64,000 nt of DNA from Eucommia ulmoides (GCA_016647705.1 CM028330.1:31080649-31144648), one strand, 5' to 3'. Counted from the first letter of the stretch, positions 1-12,338 are shown. Made by a program: numbers and translations. The notes: generated by a model from the sequence alone, not told the origin.

Positions 1-1537
1 CGGCAAAAGACAATAAACCCGATCACGATCCTCCACGAGTTGGGGTCAATTGAACTAGTTTTACATTAAAGCGGTACAGGAGCTCTCTAGTGAAAACATA
101 CAATTGAACCCGAGCTCCATCCACTACAATGTTCTTATTAAAAGAGTTCCTACCCAGATAAAATTTTTGTACATGAGGCCGCTCCTTTGTGGGCAGCAGG
201 GTCATTTATATGGAGGTCGGGATATTAAACGTCCCATGGAAGGTCTGCAATTGTATCTCGGCTAGGACATTTGCTACGTCCAGGATGGTGTCCAACTCAT
301 GCGCCTAGTGGATAGGAGCCTAAGCTAGAGGAGAAGGGTCAACTCTTTTGTCTCTTTTATCTCGAGCAAGAGGCACGGGATGAGGACCCACCTCTTGAGC
401 ATCTTTTTGCTCGACGATAGCTATGGGTTTTGACTTGATGGAGGCCATAACCCTACTATAACTCGTCTTCCTGAGCCCGCGACACCAAAAAATCCAGTAT
501 CATCAACAGTGACGACACAAAACCAACAGGACAAGGCAGAAGCACAAATTTTCTAGGCATTGCTGGAGAAGATGACCAAAATAGAAGAAAATACCGAAAG
601 AGGTGCCAAAAAATGACTAGAAACAAGGAGGGACAGAAAAACGTCGTGTAACAAAAACTCAAACTAGTAGAAATAAAGAAAATTGAAAATGATGAAAAAT
701 TGACGGATTGAAATTCCAAAATTGTAGCAAAAATGAAAGAATAGACCGTCCGAACACAAAAGCTCAAGTTCGCCGGAAGGATTTTGAAAAGAAAGACCCT
801 AAGAATAAATGGAGGCAAAGAATATAGAAGGGTCCCAATGATAGGGAGCCTTATCATTTATCTGTAATGCCAAAATGGTCGAAGATCTACTCTCCAATTC
901 TAGTGGTGAGGAATGTCAGTCATCATTAGGAGTCGAAATGACGTCTCTGTCCAATCAGACAAAAATTAAACGCAACTTTGGGTGCAAAAATTGAAGCAAT
1001 GCACCCATTTAAAATTTTCTTTAGGGCGCAAGACACGAAGTGGCATAACCAATCGAATTTCTATTTCGAGCTCAGATGTCGAGACTTTATTCCATCTTAA
1101 CCAAATATTCCTGGCCTCTTGCTTGGACCTTGGGAATAGGGAACATCTAGTAAGGGGTATTTTCAAGAAATCCCGAATGAAGACACGTATTAGTAGAAAG
1201 CTTTGGTGCAACGCATGTATTACCGAATATGACTCAAAGCCACCCAAGAAGTCTTCCCTGACCCCATGTTGAATACAGAGAACGTCCTCGACACCGATCT
1301 TATTCTGGCCTACACAAGAATGAATCCTCCTCTCGATGACCGAGGACATTTCAAGCCATGTCCTAAGCTCGAGGCTTGACCCCTTCTCAACCTATTACTG
1401 TATCCCACTGTAATATGAAATGGAATCAGAAAATCGGGAAAACGGGGCATAACCCCTCAATTCCACGCATCTCTTTATCATTTATGGAGATTGACCGAGA
1501 TTTTAGAGATGGCTTGCCAAACAAGACTTCCCACGCC
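1..1537. other. Decayed repeat-like DNA without a supported gene
   Basis: I see no intact gene. Short open frames occur on both strands (minus 23-205, 456-857, 966-1349; plus 982-1272), but none shows a domain I can name and several overlap on opposite strands, as expected by chance. The minus frame at 23-205 contains RELLYRFNVKLVQLTP, loosely like the start of plant gypsy-associated ORFs, but it is cut by the window edge. The stretch leads into an LTR-like 3' part, so it is most likely old retrotransposon sequence. Confidence 0.4.
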
Positions 1538-1755
1538 TATAAATATTAATGAAGATGATAGGTAAAGGGACACACTATTTTTCCAATCCATCATTTTGTC
1601 AAATTTTTACGAGAATACTCTACTGATTCTCACATCAAAGATGCAGCGCTGATAGATCCAATCGCTATATATTGTTTTCTAGGATCCAAGGTTTGAGTGC
1701 TTTTATATTGAGAAGTTGATCATATCTGGCGACGAAGATTTGGAACTCGTCATTA
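1538..1755 (+). mobile_element. LTR-like 3' part (TATA box and primer-site-like motif)
   Basis: TATAAATA lies at 1538-1545. About 180 bases later TGGCGAC (1727-1733) is followed by GAAGATTTGGAAC, which resembles the TTGGCGCC...GGGAAC primer-binding segment that follows the 5' LTR of many plant Ty3/gypsy elements. The bases between look like the R-U5 part of such an LTR. I could not find the LTR start, and the continuation to the right is cut by a Helitron-like end. This is a suggestion, not a proven LTR. Confidence 0.3.
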
Positions 1756-2657
1756 CTAGTTTTAACCCGTGCAATGCGCGGGTTTAGACAAAAATGAAAA
1801 AAATTCATATTAGGTTTATTTATAATAATATGACATACTTGTTTACTATTTAGATACTAAACCAATAGGAATTGTATTTTCTTTCTTATGATGTTTGCAT
1901 TTGATACTCTTAATAAAATTAATTGAATACCCTTTTTTTTTTTAGCAAAACCTATTTAAAAAAAAACATAATAAAAGTTAGAAGTCATAGTATATAAATA
2001 AAAAAAATAAAAATCACAAAATTATGAAATGGAAAAATTGGTTTTAGACTTCAGAGCCAAAAAATCAAAAAAAATTATAGATTTTTTTTTTTTTTTTTTA
2101 CGAACTTAAAATTTTAGTCAATATATTTTACGTTGGTACAATAATTTTTTTTATGAATCTAAAATTATTATACTATTTTAAAATAACTGTAATTTTCATA
2201 TAAAAAATTACAATAAATTTTGTGCCGTACAATTACCTTTAACTTTTGAGAGAATTATTATTTTCTTTTAGTAAATGACTACAGAAAGTGAATTAGATAA
2301 ATAGTGAATCGTAAAATTTGGATTAAAAAAATTATTTTAATTTATCAAATGCTAAAAAAAACCCGTTTTCTTTCAATTATGAGAAAAAAAATACATTCAT
2401 TTAAGATAAGATTAATACTAAAATAGATTATAGGGAAAAATAATGTCTTTGAGGGATCATCATTTTCAACCCACATGATTAATCTTTTTTTTGAATAAAT
2501 TAATTTTTATTTTTTATTTTTTTTGTAAAAAATGAAAGAAAGTTCGAGCTGATAATAATAATAATGAAATAAAAATAAATAAATAAACAAAATTGTTAAT
2601 TAAAAATAATTTTATTTGAATGAAAATTAATTTATTTTTTTTAAATTCAATATTATG

Positions 2658-2715
<58 letters not shown>

Positions 2716-2973
2716 TTTTTTTAAAATGAAATTTTAAATTGATAATAAAAAACAAAACAAATAATTAAATATAATTATTAGTTAAAAAAATAATTTATTT
2801 TATGATGCAAATATATATAGAATTAGAATTGGAAGTAATTTTTTTTATTTATTTTCAATGTTATTAATTTGAATTAAAAATAATTTTTTATTCATTTTAT
2901 GTTATTGATAATGAGAATAGAAGATCTTGGCTACTAAATTAATAAGACTAATAATTTAATAAGAGTAAAGAGA
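1756..2973 (-). mobile_element. Candidate non-autonomous Helitron
   Basis: Read on the minus strand, the left boundary has the Helitron 3' signature: a GC-rich hairpin (1766-1782, CCCGCGC-ATT-GCACGGG, one mismatch), six bases, then CTAG (1759-1756) followed by host T (1755). The right boundary reads A|TCTCTTTACTC on the minus strand (2974/2973), matching the TC start inserted after A. The 1.2 kb between is extremely AT-rich with no ORF, so no Rep/helicase is encoded. There is no target duplication, as expected for Helitrons. The 3' end is convincing; the 5' end is short and could be chance. Confidence 0.55.
2661..2711. repeat. (TA)n microsatellite
   Basis: An uninterrupted TA dinucleotide run of about 51 bases inside the AT-rich candidate Helitron. 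Length is likely to vary between individuals. Confidence 0.97.
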
Positions 2974-3091
2974 TTAAAGATATTAATCACACTTCTTTCT
3001 AAAGATTTTGTATTCGACTATCAATTTTTGTTTGTGGTAACACTGTAATCAATAGCTATGTCCAACTGAGTAGTTCAGATAATTAAAATAT

Positions 3092-3511
3092 CCAACAATA
3101 ATTCGTTATCCGTTCGTCGAAGAGAATTAATAATGAATAGTAGGAAATATGGTCAAAATTATCCCAGAACATGTCGCTATATCTTCACTACATATAACAT
3201 ACAAACTTTGAAATAGGTGGTCGGGGATGGTCGTATGAATAAACACAACCAATAAATAGTTACATAACGAAGAAAGAAATTATAACCCAACAATAATTCG
3301 TCATCCGTTCGTCGAAGAGAATTAACATTTTTTTTTTCACTGAAGAGAATTAATAATGAATAGTAGGAAATATGGTCAAAATTATCCCAGAACATGTCGC
3401 TATATCTTCACTACATATAACATACAGACTCTGAAATAGGTGGTTGGGGTTGGTTGTATGAATAAACACAACCAATAAATAGTTACATAACGAAGAAAGA
3501 AATTATAACCC
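3092..3511. repeat. Tandem duplication, about 195-bp unit
   Basis: Unit 1 (3092-3286) begins CCAACAATAATTCG and recurs from 3287 to 3511 with few substitutions. Unit 2 carries an extra segment of about 26 bases containing a T run near 3327-3338. The duplication lies downstream (3' side) of the minus-strand host gene. A 72-codon frame on the minus strand here (3177-3395) is a by-product of the duplication, not a gene. Confidence 0.9.
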
Positions 3512-3724
3512 ACAAAAGGAAATATTTTTTTCATATGAAAATTACAAATATTTTCCAAAATTATTATTAAAGATGTCAGTAAATTATCAAAAAGTTTAAA
3601 ATCAAACTAATTAATAAAAAGCAAGTTAATGGGGGATGGAAATCAAATTCCAGTTTATTGTTGCTCTTTTAAATACTAAAATTGTGTTATCACGATACAA
3701 ATAACTGTGGGAAACAGATAAATA

Positions 3725-4402
3725 TCAACCTCTGTACAAAGGTGATCGTTCTTGAACCACTCTCAACGTCTTTGATTGCCGGAAAACTTTGATTGGACTC
3801 GGAAAGTACCATCCTTTTCCTCTACTGGACGACGATCTGACACCTCTGGCGTCGGTTTCTGACGGTATCGGAACGCCCACCATCTTCGATCTTGTCATCA
3901 TCATCCTCGTATAATTGTTCTCCACAATTCTCCTAAACGCTTCGTTTTCTCTCTGTTCTTCACCGGATTTCTTGCCTTTGCTGTTCTTGAAAAGAGACCA
4001 AAAAGACGAGGGTTTCCTCCGATTTGTCGGCCTTGGAGGTATATTTTCCACGTCGCCGGCGTCTCTGTTCCCGAAGAACCTTGATCTCGATCGGAGGAAC
4101 GGAATTTCGACGGATCTCGACCGCCTGAACGCTGGCTCATCATCGATGAGGCTAGATATGTGGCCAACGACACCGATACCAGCCACTGGAGTGGAAAAAA
4201 GAGAAAAGGAAGATTAGGCAGAGGATGAGGAAGAGGTGGTGGTGGTGCCAGTGGGACAGCATGCACAGGGGCGCACGGTAGCGCAGTCGGGGCACAGGGA
4301 GGCGAGGCGTTCATGGAGGCAGCCAGGGCAGACTCCGCTCCACCGCCGCTTCGAGGGATGTTTCGGACATTTCCACATCTCATCTTCGTCATAAAACGCC
4401 AT
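3725..4402 (-). pseudogene. OCTOPUS/DUF740-like Cys-rich plant protein, interrupted by an in-frame TAA
   Basis: This is the only host gene I recognise. From ATG at 4402 the frame encodes 62 residues with a Cys/His pattern (C12, H15, C25, C28, C37, C40, then C46, C48, C49) in the context WKCPKHPSKRR...CPGCLHERLASLCPDC, then a Thr/Ser run. This resembles the N-terminal Cys motif of plant OCTOPUS/DUF740-type membrane-associated proteins and their small uncharacterised relatives. TAA follows at 4216-4214. The same frame stays open afterwards, through SSLIDDEPAFRRSRS, a basic Ser-rich tail and a stop at 3727-3725; in total 225 codons, a plausible full length for the small relatives. No frameshift is needed, so one substitution separates it from an intact gene. 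The TAA sits just before a pyrimidine-rich stretch ending in CAG (4188), but I see no convincing GT donor upstream, so an intron is unlikely. Function is unknown. Confidence 0.75.
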
Positions 4403-4496
4403 TGCTCTGTATCATAAATAAGTTTGGATCGTAACAGTTTCTATGTTTCTCTCTCCCTCCTTCGGTCCCTCTATGTGTATATCAAGAAATTGGTCG

Positions 4497-4586
4497 TTAC
4501 GTGACAGAGTTCTTTAAAAGGAAGGGGTTGGGCGTGGGGGAAGATGAAACCATGGTTAAACCATGGCTCCGTTAATAACACGTGGC
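4497..4586 (-). promoter_or_regulatory. ACGT-core/ABRE-like sites upstream of the Cys-rich gene
   Basis: About 95-180 bases upstream of the minus-strand ATG lie GTTACGTGAC (4497-4506) and ACACGTGGC (4578-4586), the latter a full G-box/ABRE core. Such sites bind bZIP factors in abscisic-acid and stress responses. Two CCATGG palindromes (4550-4555, 4561-4566) lie between them. A weak TATA-like GATATACAC is near 4482-4491. Regulation by abscisic acid is inference from the motif alone. Confidence 0.45.
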
Positions 4587-4827
4587 GTTTTTAAAATCCA
4601 ACAAACAATTGCCAGAAAAAAGAACCTTTTTATGAGCATCTAATCATTCGACCTCATATTGGCTAAAAATTAAACCATACTCAGTTTAGGTTTCGGACAA
4701 GGAATTTGTTGATAGAATTTCATTTATTTAAAGGATTTTAACATTATTTTTTGACAAATTTTTATTTGAGTCTTAGGAAAGAAGGAATTATAAAATCCTT
4801 TAAATTTAAAAAAATGGTAAAATAATG

Positions 4828-7800
4828 TGTTAACCCAGTGAACTACTTAAGATGGGAGATGAATTGGGTAGTAATAAAAAATTATCAAATAATAACACTT
4901 GAAAAATTCAAATAATTAATTTTATCCTAAATTAATTATTATCTTTATAACAACGGATAAGAGTTATAGACTAGGTGCACACTTAAATAACAAAATATAA
5001 ATAATGTAAAGAAAGCAGTACACCAAAATTTATACTGGTTCACTAAGTTATTTTTTATTAATCTAGTTCCCCAAACTCCGCGGACAGTCGCACTCACTAA
5101 TCACTATGATCCCTTTAATCTGGTAGGAATCAAACCGTTGGCCTAGTGAGCTACCCAAGAGGAGGGGTGAATTGGGTAGTAACAAAAATTTAACTCAAAA
5201 TAATTAACACTTAAAAATACAAATAATTAATTTTATCTCAAATTAATTATTATCTTTATAACACTTGAATTTTTAAACAATTAATTTAATCAATTAATCA
5301 ATTTATCCTAAATCGATTATTATCTTTATAATGCAGCGGATAAGTATTCAAATCCAAGTGCACACCCAAACAACAAGAAATGAAGAAAATATCAATGCAG
5401 TACACCACGATATATCCTAATTTACCAAACTACTTTTGGTTAATCTAGTCCTCCGAGCCCCACGGAGATTCGTATCTACTAAATTATCAAGATTCCTTTA
5501 AACAGGTTGAAACCAAACATTTACACAACAATTCTTTTACATACTCAGAATCAATTTTTACAACTTCCTTTTCCCAAGCTCAAGAGAATAACCTTTTATT
5601 TTTTCCAAACTCAAGAATAACCTTATCTTTTTCCCATACTCAAAACTAACCTAATACTTTCACATGCTAAGGATTAACTTAATTTTTTTGTACCTAGTAC
5701 AGATTGAACCGTTACAAATTCACTCAAAAATAATTCTAGTCAGGAAAAATTACTCTTGTCTCTTTTCACGGGAAAAGAGTAACCTAATCTTTTTGTACTC
5801 TAGGCAAAGATCAGATCTCAATCTCTTTACCGAAAAAGATTGAAACTAGCTACCCTTGATTAGATACTCCTAATAGTATCCAATCCGCACACAACTCATG
5901 AATTACAAAATTGATAAATTTTTTCTCACTCAGAGCTTCTACCACCCCAGATTAATTTGAACTCAATTAATGTCCTGATACTAGTGATAGAAATAAAGTG
6001 AGAATTTCAAAATCTGATTTTAAGAAAAACGGATAGCACATAATCAGATTTTCATAAGAAATCGTTTCAAATTAATTTTCAATCAAATTAAAGTTCAAGA
6101 AAAATGATTTCAAATATAAAAATTTCAAGTAGCAAATAATAATTTCAAACAAAAATTAATAGCAAAAACATGGAACAATCTCACTAGGAATCCACCGGAT
6201 AAATATAGAATGAATAACAATGACTCTCTAAATCGGTAGTAACAATAATCCATAACAAATTTTCTCAAGAACACTTCTGAAGAATAATTTCACTATACAC
6301 TCAGAATGATCACTCTTAGAAAACTCATGAACTGAATAACTCTTGAAATTTGATTGATTGGGATTATTGAAATCTTAAAAACGCAGGACTATTTATTGGG
6401 AATTAAAACAAGCTCTCCAACGGCTAGTTTCCACTTATCATGACATTTAATTGCTCTAATATATCTCTTATATCATTATGACTCATTCCTGGTATAATTT
6501 ACTTAATTATAACTTTTAAAAATATTCAATTTAGTCCCTCAAATATTTTCTCAACCTCAATTAGATAGGATAGAAAGAATTATATGAACCAATTTGAGAA
6601 CTAATCGAAATATATGAACCATATCTATAGGGATAACAAAATATCAATAACATATCTTAAATACTATCAGATCCCTAAGATAGCCCTCAGATTCTAATCA
6701 TAAAACAGTTAGTAACGACTACTTTTGGAAAAATCCACGAAATCTTCTAATCCTAAAACCTAACCATCGGTTGACCGATAAAATTCTATAGGTTGATCGA
6801 TCGATTCAGGTTGTAGCCCAAGCCAAAAATTCATGCCTGTCAGTCGACCGCTGCTCCTTGGTCTGTCGACCGAACGATTCAGGATGCTCCCTAGGCCAAA
6901 TTCCAACTATGATAGGTCGACCGCTACTTCTCGGTCTGTCGACCTAACGATTCAGAGAGTTCAACATTTGGCCGCAGGTTGACCCGTTGGTTGACTAATC
7001 GATTTAGAGACAACACCATTCCCAGCCACTACTTAATTGGTTGACCGATCCTACTGGAACACTTCTTCCAAAATTAATTTTTAACTCAACTCTTTGATGT
7101 TTTTTCCCCTTTAACTGATTTCTTTTCTCAGTTAACTTAATTGACTCCTTAAATCAATTTTAAATTCTAATATTTCTTAAATCAATATTTCTTCTTTAAT
7201 TTCACACAAGAGCAAATATGTTTTAACTAATTAAGATCCTATAAAAAACACACAAAATCATAAAATCATTTTTGTATTGTGTGTGATCCTAATTGGGATA
7301 TATTAAGAGTAAAAATTAATCTGAGTTGTTTTTCCCTAAATTCTTCAAAATCGAATCTTTGTCAGTTTCTTGCATTCTTAGCATCCTTAACCATCTTCAA
7401 CAATTTCTTCATGATTAAATTGTCAATGGAACTTTATCACTGAAACATTCAATAAACTTATTAGTTATACAAAAAATATCAACATTTAATTGTCCATCAA
7501 AATCTTAGGATCAACACAAACCCTTACAAAACGATTCTTTTCACAAGCTCATGAGCAACTTTTACAATTCATTTTCACAGGTTAAGGAATAACCCTATTT
7601 TTTCCCAGGTTAAAGTTTAAGCTAATTCTTTTATAGTTAGACTAAGAATTAAATCTCACAAAAAAATCCTCCAAGTATACTTTTACCCGGTAAGGATTGA
7701 ACCGTTATAAATTTAATCAAAATAATTCTAGTCAGGAAGAATTATCTCTATCTCTTTTCACGGGAAAAGAGTAACCTAATCTTTTTGCACTCTAGGGAAA

Positions 7801-9493
7801 GGCCAAACCTCAATCTATTTACTGGAAGAGATTGAAACCATCTACCCCTGATTAGATACTCCCAATAGTATCTAATCCGCACACAACTCACCAATTACAA
7901 AATTGATAAGTTTTTTCCCACTCGGAACTTCTACCACCCTTGATTAATTTGAACTCAATTAATATCCCGATACTAGTGATAGAAATAAAATGAGAATTCC
8001 AAAATCTGATTTTAATAAAAATGGGTAGCGTATAATTTAGCACATGGTCAGATTTTCACAAGAAATCGTTTCAAATTTTTTAATCAATTTAAAGTTCGAA
8101 AAAAACGATTTCAAAGATCAATATTCCAAGTAGTAAACAATAATATCAAATAACAATTAATAACAAAGACTTGAAACGATCCCACTAGGAATCCACCAAA
8201 TGAATAAAGTATGAATAACAATGAAACTCTAAATCGGTAATAACAATAGTCCACAACAAATTTTCTCAAGAATAATCTCACAATACACTCAGTATGAATT
8301 TAGAATGATCACTCTCTGAAAGCTCAGGAACTGAATAACTCTTGAAATTTGATTAATTGGGATTATTCATAAGTAAAAAACGCAGGTTTACTTATAAGCA
8401 ATTAAAACTAACCCTCCAACGGCTAGTTTTCACTTATCATGACACTTAATTGCTCTTATATACTCTTTATATCGATATGAATCAATCCTAGTTCAATTCA
8501 CTCAATTATAACTTTTAAAATATTCAATTTAATCTCTCAAATATTTGTCAATCTGAATAAGATAAGATAAAAAGAATTAAACATACCAATTTGAGAAATA
8601 ATAAAATTATATGAACCATATCTAAGATATCTCTCTGATCTAAACCATAAAACGGCTAGTAACGACTATTTTTTTGGAAAAATCCATGAAATCCTCTAAA
8701 CCTGAAACCAAATCATCGGTTGACCGACCTATCACCACAGGTCGACCAATCGATTCAGGTTGTAGCCCAGGCCAAAATTTTTAGCCCGTCGGTCGACCAC
8801 TACTCCTAAGTCTGTCGATTGAATGATTAAGAGAATTCTCCAGGCCAAAATCTAGCTATGGTAGGTCGACCACTCCACTTTGGTCTGTCGACCTAACGAT
8901 TCAGAGAGTTTCACCTTTGGCCACAAGTTGACCTAGTTGTTGACCGAACGATTAAGAGACTGAGCCATTTCCTTGCTCCTTCTCATCAGTTGACCGAACC
9001 ATGTTGGTCGGTTGATCGATCCTGCTGGAACTCCTTTTTCCTTAATTAATTTTTAACTCAATCTTTCAACGTTTTTGCCCCTTTAACCGATTTCTTTTAT
9101 CGGTTGACTTAATTAACACTTTAAATCAACTTTAATCTCTAATCTTTCTTAAATCAATATTTCTTCTTCAATTTCACATAGGAGCAAATACGTTTAACTA
9201 ATTAGGATCCTATAAAAAACACACGTAATCATAAAATCATTTTTGTGTCGTGTGTGATCCTAATTGGGATGCATTAAGAGTAAAAATTAACTTGAGTTGT
9301 TTTCCCCTAAATTCTACAAAATCTTCAGTCTTTTAATGGTCTTCTTTTGGTCAGTCTCTTGTATCCATAATCTTCTTCAACAATTTCTTTATGATTAAAA
9401 CATCAATGGAACTTTATTACTGAAGCACTCAATAAACTTAGTTCCACCAAAAACATCAATATTTAATTGTCCATCAAAATCTTAGGATCAACA
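4828..9493 (-). mobile_element. Solo LTR of the copia family (outer), interrupted by a second solo LTR
   Basis: In plus coordinates it starts TGTTAACCCAGTGAACTAC and ends CTTAGGATCAACA, the reverse complement of the copia LTR TGTTGATCC...CCAACA seen elsewhere here. Without the inner insertion (5136-7521) it is about 2.28 kb. Flanks TAATG (4823-4827) and GAAGG (9494-9498) match at only three of five bases, so the target duplication is decayed or lost. No internal copia sequence adjoins it. The U3 part (about 8710-9030) holds an array of GGTCGACC-type palindromes. Confidence 0.8.
5136..7516 (-). mobile_element. Solo copia LTR nested in an older copia LTR (TSD CAAAC)
   Basis: The insertion begins CGTTGGCCTAGTGAGC (first T mutated to C) and ends TTAGGATCAACA. 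It is flanked by a perfect five-base duplication CAAAC at 5131-5135 and 7517-7521. The outer LTR reads continuously across the joint. At 2381 bp it is a complete LTR of the same family, left by LTR-LTR recombination. The palindromic GGTTGACC/GGTCGACC array lies at about 6770-7060. Confidence 0.93.
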
Positions 9494-10051
9494 GAAGGGA
9501 TTTTGTAATCCCTTTGAAATAAACGTTATTTGACAAATCCTTTTTCCTCATCGATCATCTTCATCACTACTTCATTCACCGATCGTCGTAGCTTCGCCGA
9601 CTTCTTCGTCTTTCCTGTCTTCTTCGTCGATCGTCTTTTCCATCTTCATCGTCGTCGTTCATCTTCGTCATCGCCCATCCTTTTCGTCGATTTTCTTCTT
9701 CATCTTCATCGTTGTTGTTCGTCTTCGTCGTCGTCACAGTTTAGTTGGTCGTCTTTTCCATTTTCGTCGTCGTTGCAGCTTCGCCTTCTTCATTCCTTCA
9801 CCGATCGTTCCTTCTTTATTCTTTCGTCTTCAGGTAAGGGTTTCATTTCGTGGGGTATTGTTAATTAGGCTTCTAAATTTAGGGTTCCAATGTTTTTATT
9901 AGGGTTAACAATTTAGAGTTCCAATTTCATGGTTCTCAATTTAGGGTTACAATTTCGTGGGGTATCCCGATTTCTGATTTCAATTTCTGTTTCTATTTTC
10001 GTTTTAGAGTTCATAGTTCATCAAATTGAGGTGATGTTTGGTTTTTGTTCT
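9494..10051. other. Gene-like 5' leader segment inside the candidate DNA element
   Basis: From 9530 to about 9830 the plus strand is rich in TTC/TCG/TCT triplets (CTTCATCGTCGTCG type), like plant 5' UTRs. It then reads TTCAG|GTAAGGG (about 9835), a good 5' splice site, followed by T-rich sequence with repeated TTAGGGTT, like a first intron. A 112-codon frame (9530-9868) is a Ser/Phe-rich product of the triplet repeat and shows no domain. It could be a captured host-gene leader or the leader of a lost transposase gene. An eight-base hairpin AAGGGATT-TTGT-AATCCCTT lies at 9495-9514. Confidence 0.35.
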
Positions 10052-12338
10052 TGTTGGCCCAGTGAGCTACCTAAGAGAGGGGTAAATTGGTTAGTCATAA
10101 AAAAATATCAAATAACAACACTTCAAAAATGAAATAATTGATTTTATTCTAAATTAATTATTATCTTTATAGCAACGGAAATATAATATCAACTAGGTGT
10201 ACACCAAACAACACAAATATAAATAAATTAAAGAATGTAGCACATCAGAAATTTATACTAGTTTACCAAGCTATTCTTGAATAATCCAGTCCCTCGAGTT
10301 CCACGGAGAGTCGCACCCACTAATCACTACAATTCCTTTAAACAGGTAGGGACCAAACCTTTACAAAATGGTTCTTTTCGCAGGCTCATAATCAACCTTT
10401 ACAATTCCTTTTCACAGGCTCAGGAATAGCCCTATATTTTTCATAGGTTAAAGATTAACCTAATTATTTTATACTTAGGCTAAGAATTAAACCTCACACA
10501 AAAAACACTCCGAGTATTTTTTTTACCCTGTAAGGATTGAATTGTTACAAATTCAATCACAAATTAACTCTGTTAAGGAAGAATTAACACCTAAACTTTT
10601 TATACTCTAGGCAAAAATTAAAACCTCAATGTTTCTACCAGAAGAGATTGAAACCGGCAACCTTTTGATTAGAAACTCCCAATAGTATCTAATCCGACAT
10701 TCAACTCTCTAATTACAAAATTTATAAGTGATTTTCCTACTCGGAGCTTCTACCACCCTAGATAAATTTGAACGCAATTAATGTTCCAATACTAGTGATA
10801 GAAATACAGTGAGAATTTTAAAATCTAATTTTAAACAAAAACGGGTAGCAAGCAATTTAACACATAATCAAATTTTCTCAAGAAATCATTTTAAAAATAA
10901 TTTTCAATTTAAAATTCAGGAAAACGATTTCAAAGATCAAATTTCCAAGTAATAGATAATAATATCAAATAAAAATTAATAGCAAATAAGTTGGAACGAT
11001 CTCACCAGGAATAGACCGAATAAATAATGATAAGCAATGAAACTTCAAGTCGGCAATTAGTAATAATTATCTCCAAAATTTCTCAAGAATAATTCTCAAC
11101 AAAATTCTTACAATATTCTCAGTATAATATCAGAATGATCAATCTTAGCAAGCACTAGAACTTAATAGCTTTTCAGAATTAAATGATTGAGATTTTTGAA
11201 ACCTCAAAAAATGCACGTCTATTTATATGGAATTAGAACAAGCCCTCTAACGGCTAGTGCCCATATATCATGACAAATAATTATTCCAATAGATCTCTTA
11301 TATCATAAAGACTTAATCCTAGAATAATTCACTTAATTATATCTTTAAAATATCCAATTTAGTCCCTTAAACGTTTTCTCAATCTCAATTAGATAGAATA
11401 GAAAGAATTTCATGAACTAAATTTAGAAATATCCAAAATACTTGAACCATATCTATAGGGATAACAAAATATCAATCATATATCTTAAATTCCATCAGAT
11501 CCCTAAGAAATCTCCCATATCCTAACCATAAACGACTACTTTTTGGATAAAAACCATGAAATTCTCAAATTCTGAAATTGTCTATCAGTTGACCTATCAA
11601 TACCCATAAGTCGACCGCCCAATTCAGGACGTAGCCCAAGCCAAAATCTCTTCGCCATAGGTCAACCACCCCTTATGTTTCTGTCGACCGAAAGATTCAG
11701 TGACTTTCATAGGTCGATCACCCTATTGACCTAATAATTTAGAGATTTCATATTTTAGCCATAGGTTGACCTACCTGTTGACTGAGCAATTCAGAGTCTG
11801 AATCGTTTTCACAGCTCTTTCTCATCGGTTGACCGATCAGCGTTGGTCGGTTAACCGATCCTACTGAAACTTCTCTCCTTAAATAATTTTTTACTAAATT
11901 TCTTCAACGTTTTTTCCCTTTTAATCGATTTCTTTTTTTGGTTAATTCTACTAAATCCTTAAATTCAATTTGAATCAATCATCATTCTTAAATCAATGTT
12001 TCTTCTTCAATTACACATAGGAGCAAGTATGTTAACTAATTAGGATCCGAATAAAAACACACATAATTGTAAAAATATTTTGTGTGATGCGTGATCCTAA
12101 TCAGGATTCATTAAGAGTAAAAATTTAACTTGAGTTGTTTTCCCCTAGGTTCTTCAAAATCTTCAGTCTTTTAACATCCATCATCATTTTCACTGTCTTT
12201 AGCATCAATTTAGCATTTTTCTCAACTTATTCATGATATTATCTTCACTAGAACTAATAAACTGAAATACTCAAAAAAATCGTTAGTTCCACAAAAAACA
12301 TCAATATTTAATTGTCCATCGAAATCTTAGGATCAACA
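10052..12338 (-). repeat. 3' LTR of the copia element
   Basis: Starts TGTTGGCCCAGTGAGC and ends CTTAGGATCAACA in plus coordinates, 2287 bp. It aligns along its length with the LTRs at 4828, 5136 and 15403. A row of GGTTGACC/GGTCGACC-like boxes lies at about 11590-11860. Confidence 0.92.

Noticed and set aside
456-1349. Minus ORFs of 133 and 127 codons
   Set aside because: No recognisable motif, overlapping plus-strand frame, no start context or neighbours supporting a gene.
4188-4265. A short intron removing the premature stop of the Cys-rich gene
   Set aside because: The acceptor looks good, but no GTAAG-like donor exists upstream and removal would delete part of the Cys cluster; kept only as an alternative to test.
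3901-4392. 163-codon minus frame over the Cys-rich gene
   Set aside because: It is out of frame with the Cys cluster and the EPAFRRSRS motif; composition (Pro/Ala run) is that of a shifted reading.
9530-9868. 112-codon Ser/Phe-rich plus ORF as a protein gene
   Set aside because: TCG/TTC triplet composition gives an open frame by chance; a UTR-like leader with a 5' splice site is a better reading.
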